11,335 nt of DNA from Brachionus koreanus (Eukaryota; Rotifera; Eurotatoria; Ploima; Brachionidae), in the NCBI GenBank assembly GCA_016987375.1, contig PJRA01000519.1, forward strand, positions 2,028,619 through 2,039,953, given 5' to 3'. Positions within the stretch are counted from its first letter, which is position 1, and each line of letters begins with the position of its first letter. The notes under the pieces were generated by a model. It was not told the DNA's origin. It saw only the letters and a list, made by a program, of their open reading frames with translations, and searched no databases. A program made the translations under genes and the position numbers. Of the stretch, positions 1-7,051 are shown in pieces.

Positions 1-916
1 GATCAATATTTAGACCCAAAAATCGATGTAAAAATTTTTTGATTTTTTTTCACCAAATAAGCATATTTTTGATATCTGAATGCATTATTCAGGTGTATTA
101 TTCATTCGAAAGCATAAAAAAATCAATTTAATTTCAAATGCTTTTTATTTAAACAAAAATTCGAGCTATTAATTTTTTAAATGTAATTTCACAAATTAAG
201 CATATTTGTTGTTCTAAATAATTTTTTATGAGATTAAGTATTTAAATGCCATAAAAAATCAATTTTATTTCAAAAGATGAATATTCAGGCCCAAAAATCG
301 ATGTAAAAATTTTTTGATTTTTTTTCACAAAATAAGCATATTTTTGGTTCTGAATGCATTATTTATGTGTATTATTCATTCAAAGGCATAAAAAATCGAA
401 TTTAATTAAAAATGATTTTGATTTAAATAATAATTCGGGGTATTAATTTTTTAATGTAATTTTACAAATTAAACAAATTTGTTATTCTAAATACATTTTT
501 ATATTTATTTAGTATTCAGATGGCTTAAAAAATAAATTTTATTTCAAAGGCTCTATATTTAGACCAAATATCGATGTAAAAAATTTTTGATTTTTTTTCA
601 CCAAATAAGCATATTTTTGATTTCTCAATACATTATTTGTATGAATTATTCATTTACAGGCATTAAAACATCAATTTAATTTCAAATTCTTTTGATTTAA
701 AAAAAAAATTCTAGGTATTAATCTTTTAATGTAATTTCACAAATTAAACATATTTGTTGTTCTAAATACATTTTTTTATATTTATTTAGTATTCAAATGG
801 CTTAAAAAATCAATTTAATTTTAAAGGATCAATATTTAGACCAAATATCGATGTAAAAATTCTTTGATTTTCTTTCACAAAATAAGCATATTTTTGATTT
901 CTGAATACATTATTTG
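1..916. repeat. Dimeric satellite: seven ~137-bp monomers in A/B alternation
   Basis: Long repeat units start at 1, 276, 550 and 827 (lengths 275, 274 and 277 bp), and the last is cut off near 916, where similarity stops after CATTATTTG. Each long unit is itself two diverged halves. Type A begins like GATCAATATTTAGACC and type B like CTTTTTATTTAAAC; both end in an AATCAATTT-ATTTCAAA block. A shared box, CACMAAWWAAGCATATTT with variants, begins at 51, 190, 326, 463, 599, 738 and 876, a spacing of 136-139 bp. The array is truncated by the left window edge and is probably longer. I see no coding capacity; reading frames on the minus strand here are low-complexity shadows. The role is unknown; a structural satellite, as at centromeres or subtelomeres, is only an inference. 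Confidence 0.93.
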
Positions 917-1483
917 CAACAACGAAACCAAGTAAAAATTTACAAAATAAAAGAAATTCTTTAATCAAAGAAAGTTCATCAATGTTTTTCAAATCAAATA
1001 GAACACTTTTTTTTTGAAAATTACAATAAATTTTTTAATAATTTCTTGAAAAAAATTTTTTTAAACAGTCAAATCAATTCGAAAATCATGAATATATTTA
1101 TATTTCTGACTTTTCACTTTTAATTTAAATAAACAAATTGCTTTAAAAATAATAGATATTATTACAAAAATTTTGTATAAAATACAAAAATTAGGGAAAT
1201 TTTTCGAAATTAAAAAAATTAACTTTGTTAATTTGCTGAATAAATAACCAAAGTCATAATTATCCAACAAAGAAACCTACTTTAATTTTTACGAAATCAA
1301 AAAAATTTTTCCAAATTTTTTCTTTAAATTTATAATAAAAAAATTAAATATACAAATTGCTTTAAAACAAGTTTAATTTTAACAACAAAGAAACTGAGTT
1401 AGATTTCATTCAATTTTTTTCTTTAAAATCCTTTTTAATGGATTAATGAGTTACAAAAAAAATTTATTCTAAATATTCTTGAT
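917..1483. other. AT-rich non-coding stretch with weak dispersed repeats
   Basis: There is no convincing gene here. Long A and T runs dominate. Two weak motifs recur: ACAAATTGCTTTAAAA at about 1134 and 1353, and an AACAAAGAAAC-type motif near 917, 1264 and 1382. They could be remnants of a degenerate repeat or the 3' flank of the minus-strand transposon. Minus-strand open frames such as 1061-1270 are rich in I, F, K and L with no family signature. Confidence 0.6.
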
Positions 1484-1630
1484 TTAAAACAAATTGGACA
1501 CTCTGATTAATGTCATATGTTTAATCAATTGTTGATTATTTTTACTCGTCCTCGAACAGTTATAGTTAAAATTATGAGAGCATTTCAAAGAGATAAATTC
1601 GTCTTCTTGTTTGATATTTGATCCGCACAA
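1484..1630 (-). pseudogene. Degraded Cys/His segment at the transposase C-terminus, possible PHD-like finger
   Basis: In the frame 1696-1484 the terminal part has cysteines in the arrangement LCGSN, KCSH and YNC, with spacings resembling the middle of a PHD-type zinc finger (C-G, then a C-x-x-x-F-x-x-x-C block). Several expected ligands are absent, so it would not fold as a normal finger. It ends at TAA on the minus strand (1486-1484), the plausible true C-terminus of the transposon protein. This call is weak and rests on cysteine spacing only. Confidence 0.3.
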
Positions 1631-1689
1631 TGAATTAAACAATTGAACTCCAAATTCTTTAAATTTTTTATTTATTTTTTGTCTGAGAG

Positions 1690-2139
1690 CCACCAAATCT
1701 TCATTATTTTTTTAAAAACAAAGATTTTTTTTCAAATATTTGTTCCATGAAAAAAAATACATATATTCCACAATTAATTGAATCCTTTAGGAGCGTGTGA
1801 TCAATTTTTTTGTTTATTTTCAATTACATTGATTGATTGGTTTGATTTGACTTTCATTTACAAATCCAATTAAATACTCACATTTATCAATCTTAATAAA
1901 AGAGACTTTTTATTTTTTAAATAAAATATTTCATTTCTTCTTACTTGAAATTTTTGGATAGTTTTTGTAAATCCATTGTTACTAATCTCTGTAGAATAAA
2001 AAGTGGAAATTAAAGCGATTCTTTTTCTATACCTTTTTGCGATAATTTTAGCATTAGCTTCAAGCATCTTAATATGTTTATTAAAATTTATTAATTAAAT
2101 TAAATGAAAAATTACTGTATCTGTTAACCATTCATTTCA
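1690..2139 (-). pseudogene. Ulp1-like (C48) cysteine protease remnant
   Basis: Ulp1/SENP-type proteases cleave SUMO or related modifiers, and some plant MULEs are known to carry such a domain. Here the minus strand shows the start box NEWLTDT followed, across a 48-nt intron, by MLEANAKIIAKRYRKR, like the W-L-x-D-x-x-I opening of C48 domains. A strand segment KKSLLLRLINVS sits where the I-P-x-N before the catalytic HW normally lies. After one frameshift the next residues are FNWI, so the HW would read NW. The Cys box is KDSINCGIYVF, with the candidate nucleophile at 1772-1770, followed by NEDLVALRQKINKKF, resembling the usual post-Cys D-x-x-x-R helix. The His-to-Cys interval is only about 40 codons, shorter than typical, so part is deleted. 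A TGA at 2139-2137 also breaks it. Confidence 0.6.
2068..2115 (-). other. 48-nt spliceosomal intron inside the C48-like domain
   Basis: The donor is GTAATTTTTC and the acceptor is ACATATTAAG. Removal joins NEWLTDT to MLEANAKIIAKRY in phase 0, which rebuilds the expected opening of a Ulp1-like domain. Its length equals that of the previous intron, and the two donors share GTAATTTTT. Confidence 0.6.
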
Positions 2140-2327
2140 AAGAGGACTCTTTAAATCATTCTTTGAAATAGAAATGTATTCAATTTTATAATAAAATATA
2201 TTGTCAAAATTGAACTCATAAATTCCCTCTTTACTATTTTGAGGAAGATTTTTGATTTCTTGATTAGAGATATCTTGTTCAAAAATTTCTTCATTTAAAT
2301 CTTCAGACTCAGCATTTTGCTTGTCAA

Positions 2328-2375
2328 CTGTTAGAAAAAAAAATTTAAATTTTTCAATTAATTACAAAAAATTAC
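2328..2375 (-). other. 48-nt spliceosomal intron between transposase and linker exons
   Basis: The donor is GTAATTTTTT and the acceptor is TTTTTTTTCTAACAG, with a good pyrimidine tract and a CTAA branch-like motif just upstream of the AG. Removal joins LDHLNSSEN to DKQNAESEDLNEE in frame (phase 1). Unspliced, the frame stops at a TAA inside the intron. Confidence 0.7.
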
Positions 2376-2607
2376 TGTTTTCAGAGGAATTTAGATGATC
2401 CAAATCTTTCATTTTAAATTTACTTATCATTTGAACAACATCTTTTGATTTGTTATTAATAAAAGAGAAACCAGATTTGTAATAGTCACGACAAAGTTTT
2501 TTCCCAGCTTTAAATGAGAAGTTTCCTTTTGAAGCTTTGGTATTTTGCTCAAATTTGTTTTTTTTTTAGACCTTCCATTATTATATTGAAATTATCTTCG
2601 TAAAAAT

Positions 2608-2862
2608 TTTGATTTCTCTCTTTTATGAAAAATGTAGCGGAGTAGCTTTTTCATTTGGATAAAAAGTCTGGAGTTTCGAACTCGTTTATTCAAACCAAGG
2701 ATCTTGTTTTTGAAGTAGCCAAAAGATCTTTCGACAATATTTTTTTGAACGTCTATTGGATTTTACATTAAAATGATTTAACAATAATCCTGACAAAAAT
2801 GGAACAACATGAAGTTGTTTTTTTATTATTTCAAAAAGATTTGGATAAAAATAGTTATTTTT
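2608..2862 (-). pseudogene. MULE-like transposase segment with the likely catalytic Glu
   Basis: Two overlapping frames continue the transposase. 2862-2764 encodes KNNYFYPNLFEIIKKQLHVV followed by PFLSGLLL, and resembles the Np-Y-P-x-L and PLWSG blocks of this transposase group. A one-base shift near 2760 leads into PIDVQKNIVERSFGYFKNKI, whose Glu (codon 2732-2730) is the expected third catalytic residue (N-x-VE-x-x-F-x-x-K pattern). A basic helix-like region NKRVRNSRLFIQMKKLLRY follows. Placed after the FDAT and TDYSW boxes, this completes a D-D-E arrangement, spread over at least two frames. Confidence 0.62.
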
Positions 2863-3012
2863 ATCACAACTTATTTGTAAATATCAACAGAATTTTTTTC
2901 TACTAAAAAACTTTCAAAGTAATTTGTGAAATTTTCTTGAAAAAACGTTTTTTATATTTTTTAAACATTAGCAGAATATGTTAATCAGTAGTAATATTGT
3001 AAATAAAGTATG

Positions 3013-3529
3013 TTAATATTGTAGCAAGATAAATGCTTTTATAAATCTCTTATTTTTATCAAAATTAACATCAGTAACTTGTTTTTGCATTTATTTGCTT
3101 ATTTTTTCAATTACATTTTTCAAAAAATGAGTCGAACATAGATAAATCATTGTTTTAATAGGGAATATAGCGATTTTATCATTTTTGATTAAATTATTAA
3201 ATGTGAGGTTAATATAATCAATTATTTCTATATCATTTAATGAACGGCATAAAGCATGTAAATTTACCCAAGAATAATCTGTTACCACAACTTTTGGTCT
3301 TGTAAAAAACGAATATTTGGAAAAACGTTCAATTACCTTGGTTAAATAGCAGTTAAGACTAATTGAATCTTTTCCACTTGAAAGAAAGTCTCCTATCAGT
3401 ATAATTTTTTTATTCTTTGGGTCATGAGCTACTATAGAGAACAAAAGAATCTCTGATTGATTTCTTAGTTTAGGCATAATATTTCTTGTTGCATCAAAAT
3501 ACCACATAGAATTGTGTTTATTAATGAAA
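3013..3529 (-). pseudogene. MULE-like transposase core: first two Asp boxes and C-x2-H
   Basis: After the 44-nt intron the frame runs HNSMWYFDATRN, where the Asp of FDAT is the likely first catalytic residue. It continues through a strand-rich stretch to VVTDYSWVNLHAL, with the Asp of TDYSW as the likely second catalytic residue, then LCSTHFLKNVIEK, matching the C-x2-H element that MULE transposases carry between the second Asp and the Glu. An in-frame TAA at 3093-3091 interrupts it, but the same frame continues with QVTDVNFDKNKRFIKAF to another TAA at 3015-3013, so the first stop is a lesion rather than the true end. The part upstream of 3529 continues as the GYIQ exon. Family assignment is by motif order only. 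Confidence 0.65.
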
Positions 3530-3573
3530 CTCGATATTTTAAGATAAATGATATTAAAATTAATAATTCTTAC
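3530..3573 (-). other. 44-nt spliceosomal intron in the transposase
   Basis: On the minus strand the sequence reads GTAAGAATT at the donor and TATCGAG at the acceptor. Without it the frame hits TAA inside the donor; removing it joins FHKLR to NFINKHNSMWYFDAT in phase 2 with no stop. It is very short and AT-rich. Confidence 0.65.
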
Positions 3574-3747
3574 TTTCTTAATTTATGAAAATACATAGAT
3601 TTGAATTTCTGAGATCAAATTGCTCCGAAAGGATATGAATTAATTTCTTGAATGTATCCTGTTAATCTTCTTAACTCACTAATTATAAATTCATATCTGC
3701 TAGATTAAATATTTACGACTTATAAAAGAAAAAAATTAACATAAATT

Positions 3748-4322
3748 ATGGATGACAATTTAATTGACATTGGGTCAACCCTGCAAAGGACTCCGCAAAA
3801 CAACAGACAACAAAATGTGTTTATGGTATCAGAGACTTCCAAACAACCACGATCCAAAACAAGCCCGGAACAAAGTCCGATAGATTGTCGCTATGTTAAA
3901 ATGTCCGAATTTGTAAACTTAACAAACCGAGTTATCTTACTTGAAGATTTAGAGTGGATCATTAAGTCTAAGGATAATGGTATTAAAGAGCTTACATCCA
4001 GAGTTGAGTATCTAACGAAAAAAATTATAAAACTAGAAAATATGGACTCTGAAAAGACGAATAAAATAGAAAAATTAAAAGATGATATTAAAGAAGAAAA
4101 GTTAATTTCAAAAACAACTGATCTCGGTAGAAGTTGGGTTCAAGTGGTACTAATAACTCAAAAAAACCAGTCGAACAAATTGTTGTAGAGAATGCAACTA
4201 TAATTGAATTCAATGAACGAAAAAAAAGGAAAAAAAACATTATCATTTATGGCATACCTGAGTCGAAAAAACATGTTTTTAGTGAGAAGAAAGTCTCAGT
4301 TATAAAAATAGAGAAATTCTAA
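3748..4322 (+). pseudogene. LINE copy A ORF1: coiled coil plus RNA-binding-like domain, frameshifted
   Basis: The first frame (ATG at 3748 to stop at 4186-4188) has a disordered N-terminus rich in Q, S and P. From about residue 55 it has a heptad-like coiled coil (RVILLEDLEWIIKSKDN, then ELTSRVEYLTKKIIKLE). It then ends in LGRSWVQVV, the usual S-W-x-x-V after such coiled coils. A frameshift near 4134-4160 moves the reading to the second frame, with KKPVEQIVVENATIIEFNER and then RKKNIIIYGIPES, the hallmark of ORF1 proteins of CR1/L2/Jockey-like LINEs (an RRM-like RNP strand). In intact elements this protein binds the LINE RNA. The frame stops at 4320-4322, right where the endonuclease GDFN motif begins in another frame, so the rest of ORF1 and most of the endonuclease are deleted. 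ATG 3748 is chosen because the coiled coil follows in frame. Confidence 0.8.
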
Positions 4323-4676
4323 TTCTTGGAGACTTTAATTCAGATCCTTTCAGAAGCAAAGATTTTGATAAATTACTAACAGAGACAATGAATGAACATG
4401 ATTTTGAAGTGATGGAATACAAATACAAACAAAATGTAATTTTTACTAATTTTAAAAAAAAAGCAAATCATGGATCGTACTGGAAAAAAAACAAACACCT
4501 TAATGATTGATGACATCAAAATTCTAGAACCTAGCCTCCTGAATATGAGTGACTATCTACCTATTTGTAGTGAAATCAAAATTAATAATAAATCAAATAA
4601 GCTAAAAATATTGAGGACCTTAAATTATGGAATTTATCAAAAAGTGAACTGGCATAACTTAAAAACGCAAAAATAA
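4313..4676 (+). pseudogene. LINE copy A: C-terminal half of an APE-type endonuclease
   Basis: Frame 4313-4510 reads EILILGDFNSDPFRSKDFDK, with the GDFN motif whose Asp and Asn are catalytic in exonuclease/endonuclease/phosphatase folds, and continues to VIFTNFKKKANHGS. A shift near 4470-4500 moves to the frame beginning at 4470, which holds MIDDIKI (the S-x-IDHI position) and NMSDYLPI. The last motif is normally SDHLPI; the active-site His is Tyr here (TAT at 4554-4556). The N-terminal half of the nuclease, including the catalytic Glu region, is missing, because the ORF1 RNA-binding segment runs directly into GDFN. The intact enzyme would nick target DNA for target-primed reverse transcription. 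Confidence 0.82.
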
Positions 4677-5223
4677 TATAAGCTTAGTCTAGAAAAAAAG
4701 CTGACAGAATTAAAGCTAAATGAAAATTTGGATACGATAAATATTGAAAATTTAAAAATAGTCATCACTGAAGTACTAAATACTATACACTATGAAATGA
4801 TTGAAGCAACACGAAAACTCACAAAAACAGAGGACAAAAGATAAAATAAAGCCAAACGAAAATTTTGGGTGGACCAAGAGCTAGAAAATATTCACATAAA
4901 GATGCGCTATTACCTTAAATTGTACAAACTAAGCAATTTTCAAGATCATTTTTCTAACTTCATCTATAAGATGTTCAAGAAAAATTTAAGAAAAGAACAA
5001 ACAGACAGAATAAGAAAAAAATGTATGGCTACTTAACCTGAATTACAAAGATAAAAAAAAATTCAACACAAATTCAACTTACAAGTCAACATTTAAAAAT
5101 GAATTTTGAAAAGCTTTTTAATGAAAAAATTGTCAAAGATGACGAAAAATAAAAGTAATTCTTAAGAACAATTGAAAAAAAAATTACAGACTTTGATTTA
5201 ATATTTGGTAGAAAAAGCGATTT
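4677..5223 (+). pseudogene. LINE copy A: endonuclease-RT linker, in pieces
   Basis: After the stop at 4674-4676 the same frame continues with YKLSLEKKLTELKLNEN and, after another stop at 4842-4844, with KAKRKFWVDQELENIH. Both are typical of the basic, helical spacer between endonuclease and RT in CR1/L2-like LINEs, where a K-x-F-W-x-x-x-L motif is common. From about 5098 the block MNFEKLFNEKIVKDDEK follows, then KKITDFDLIFGRKSDFYSI leads straight into the RT. Stops and at least one shift are scattered through it. No separate gene is seen. Confidence 0.6.
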
Positions 5224-5748
5224 TTACAGCATAAACGAAGAAGACGTAAAATATGTGATCTCAAATCTAAAATATCGGAAAAGTATTGGATTTAATAATG
5301 TATCAAATGAAATGTACAAATATGGTGAAAGTGAAGTGCAAGTAACAATTATTAAAAAACTAATTGAGAAAATTATTCAATATGGTAAAGTACCTGTTTT
5401 TTTCATCATTGGAAAAATTGTCCCAATTATCGAAGATAATAAAAAACCAATAAATGATATAAACAATATTCGACCAATTACAATATCTGATGTGATATTA
5501 AACATTTTCGAAAAAATAATGCTTATTGAAATTTCAAAAACAAATAATGATCCTGAAAAACAATTTGGGTTTAAAAAAAAAAGCTCATGTTCTCACGCAA
5601 AATTCGCGGTAAAAATAAACTATAAATAATAACTATAGTCACTAGACAACTTTACGGCTGTGCAATTGATGCAAGCAAGGCATTCGACAAGGTGAACCGT
5701 AAAATTCTTTTTGAAAAATTAATGAATAAAACTCATCCACAAATTTGA
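5224..5748 (+). pseudogene. LINE copy A: N-terminal reverse transcriptase (fingers to motif A)
   Basis: The frame containing 5255-5629 shows the RT opening INEEDVKYVISNLKYRKS followed by IGFNNVSNEMYKYG. Next come GKVPVFFIIGKIVPI, INNIRPITISDVILNIFEKI and QFGFKKKSSCSHAKFA, which together are the fingers and motifs 1-2 of LINE RTs. A shift near 5630 leads to YGCAIDASKAFDKVNR, which is motif A; its catalytic Asp is at 5668-5670. The frame ends at TGA 5746-5748. Motifs B, C (the YADD box), D and E are absent, because the next recognisable segment is already the C-terminal domain. Remaining RT would be inactive. Confidence 0.86.
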
Positions 5749-5755
5749 AGATGTT

Positions 5756-6207
5756 TAAAAAACTATTGACTATCTATACAAAGCATTTGTCAGTCCTGTT
5801 CTGTATGGATTAGAAAATTATGCTCTTTCAAAGCTGGAGATAAAAAAACTACAAACAGCAGAGGGGACAATAGTCAAAAAAATGATAAACTTAAAAAATA
5901 AATTCACGTTCTACAAATCTACTTATGGCCCTTGGTCTTGAAAAAATGGAGCAGAAGTTAATGAAAGATAAATTAGCATTCCTAAAAAGACGAATTAACA
6001 AGGAAAATATTGGAAGAATTGGATGGATCCGAGACAAAGAAGTTAAGTAACAAATCTAGCCTAAAAAAAATAACTGAGTACCTAAATTGTGATTAGCTGG
6101 ATTTCAATGTTTTAATCCCACTACTCAACGAAAAAATTAAAGAAATCTCGAAGTAAGTGAACAATGGAATAAGTGACTCAATAAGAATATGCCTAGAAAA
6201 TAATTAA
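5756..6207 (+). pseudogene. LINE copy A: post-RT C-terminal domain
   Basis: From about 5756 the frame gives KTIDYLYKAFVSPVLYGLEN, matching the K-x-x-LY-x-x-V-x-P-V-L-x-Y-G-x-E block that follows the thumb in many LINE proteins, then IKKLQTAEGTIVKKMINL. After TGA at 5939-5941 another frame continues with LLMALGLEKMEQKLMKDKLA up to TAA at 6048-6050. A third holds LKKITEYLNCD and ends at TAA 6205-6207. This is probably the natural C-terminus of copy A. It lies immediately against motif A, so the central RT is deleted. Confidence 0.75.
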
Positions 6208-6208
6208 A

Positions 6209-6577
6209 ATGAAAACAAATCCTGAAAACTATCGTCCAATATTGCTTTTATCGATATTAATAATAATAATGGAGAAACTAATAAGAGATGAAATGGAAAT
6301 CATTTATCAGAACACAAATTACTTTCTATTCATCAAAATGGATCTATGCATGGTCAATCCTGTGTAACCAACTTGTTTTAAAGCTTAGTTATTATTACTG
6401 GACCTTGAATAGGGGATTCAGGGCTGTGGTATTATTTTTAGATTTCTCGATTCGTTTAATCGCGTTTCGCATAAGCTACTAAAGATCAAGTTATATAGTT
6501 ATGGATTTACTGGTAAGCTATTGGCATTGCTCGAAAATTTTCTACAAGAAAGGAAGCAGAGAGTTGTTATAGGATAG
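6209..6577 (+). pseudogene. LINE copy B (CR1-like): N-terminal RT up to motif A
   Basis: A second, distinct LINE starts abruptly at KTNPENYRPILLLS, the N-Y-R-P-I box of RT fingers, preceding IIIMEKLIRDEM. A shifted frame then carries SIHQNGSMHGQSCVTNLF, the Q-H-G-F...SC-x-T-N-L box. Motif A is VVLFLDFS with the catalytic Asp at 6441-6443. After a one- or two-base shift it continues as FNRVSHKLLKIKLYSYGFTG and LENFLQERKQRVVIG, a strong CR1-type signature. It ends at TAG 6575-6577. ORF1, endonuclease and the first RT residues are missing, consistent with 5' truncation during insertion. Confidence 0.85.
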
Positions 6578-6578
6578 T

Positions 6579-7051
6579 ATGAATCTGATTAGGTTGATTC
6601 AAATTCAAGATGACATTGACAAGATGCCTGAGTGGTCGAAACGTTGGAGTATTGAATTTAATGAATCGAAGTGTAAAGTAATTTATATTTGCAACTCAAA
6701 ATTTGCTAGGCAAAAAATCTCAAAGTTAAATGCAGATGGTCTGAGAGTTGAATTAGGTGAAACTACTTTTGAGCGCGATCTGGTGTAATGCTGAACAACA
6801 AACTAAAATGGAATGATCAAATTGACAACTGCGTTAATAAAGCTAACAACAGTCTTGGAATGCTCAAGAAAACGTTCGTGTATTGGGATGCTCAATCGTT
6901 TTTGCAGCTTTATAAAACATATGTTAGACCGCATCTAGAATACTGTGCACCTGCCTGCACGAAACTTTCTACCAAACAGAGAAGTGAACAATCGGAATAC
7001 GCTGCCAACGTCGATTGTCACAGCAAGTTCGACCAACTTGTTCAAAAATAG
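6579..7051 (+). pseudogene. LINE copy B (CR1-like): RT thumb and C-terminal domain
   Basis: The frame from 6579 gives IQIQDDIDKMPEWSKRWSIE and FNESKCKVIYI, the segment that normally lies about 70 residues after motif A and just beyond the catalytic F-A-D-D. Here it follows motif A almost directly. After ERDLV the frame shifts (TAA 6786-6788 overlapping ATG 6788) to LNNKLKWNDQIDNCVNKANN, then LGMLKKTF and LYKTYVRPHLEYCAP, all classic CR1 C-terminal blocks. Past about residue 60 of this second frame similarity stops, and a further deletion joins it to the C-terminal tail, which is read in another frame. Confidence 0.88.

Larger units (their letters stand above)
1484..3695 (-). pseudogene. Broken MULE-like transposase with C-terminal Ulp1/C48 protease domain
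   Basis: Read on the minus strand from 3695 leftward, this is a degraded DDE-transposon gene. In order it holds an N-terminal stretch with GYIQEINSYPF (3695-3574), the transposase core with FDAT, VTDYSW and LCSTHFLKN (3529-3013), a YFYPNLFEII block (about 2862-2764), the likely catalytic glutamate in IVERSFGYFKN (2732-2730), a charged linker (2556-2116), and a Ulp1-like protease region (about 2139-1690) with NEWLTDT and KDSINCGIYVF. The end is a short Cys/His segment (1696-1484). Three small introns restore the frame. Stops at 3617-3615, 3093-3091, 3015-3013 and 2139-2137, plus frameshifts near 2945, 2862, 2760, 2556, 1890 and 1705, mean it cannot be functional. The 5' end is missing; LINE copy A begins just beyond it. 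The MULE assignment rests on the D, D, C-x2-H and E motif spacing. Confidence 0.68.

Noticed and set aside
1..916. CRISPR array
   Set aside because: Repeat units are about 137 bp with no short direct repeat plus unique spacer pattern, and the window is eukaryotic.
810..992. Minus-strand 60-codon frame across the satellite edge
   Set aside because: Lies in satellite repeat and low-complexity sequence; composition is dictated by A/T runs and there is no family motif.
1061..1270. Minus-strand 69-codon frame rich in I, F, K and L
   Set aside because: Hydrophobic and lysine-rich only because of base composition; no motif and no continuity with the transposase.
2660..2690. tRNA B-box-like word (GTTTCGAACTC)
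   Set aside because: Falls inside the transposase coding block, no A box or cloverleaf arms around it.
3748..4188. Host coiled-coil protein gene
   Set aside because: The coiled coil followed by SWVQVV and, one frame over, KKNIIIYGIPES is the ordinary architecture of a LINE ORF1, and endonuclease and RT pieces follow.
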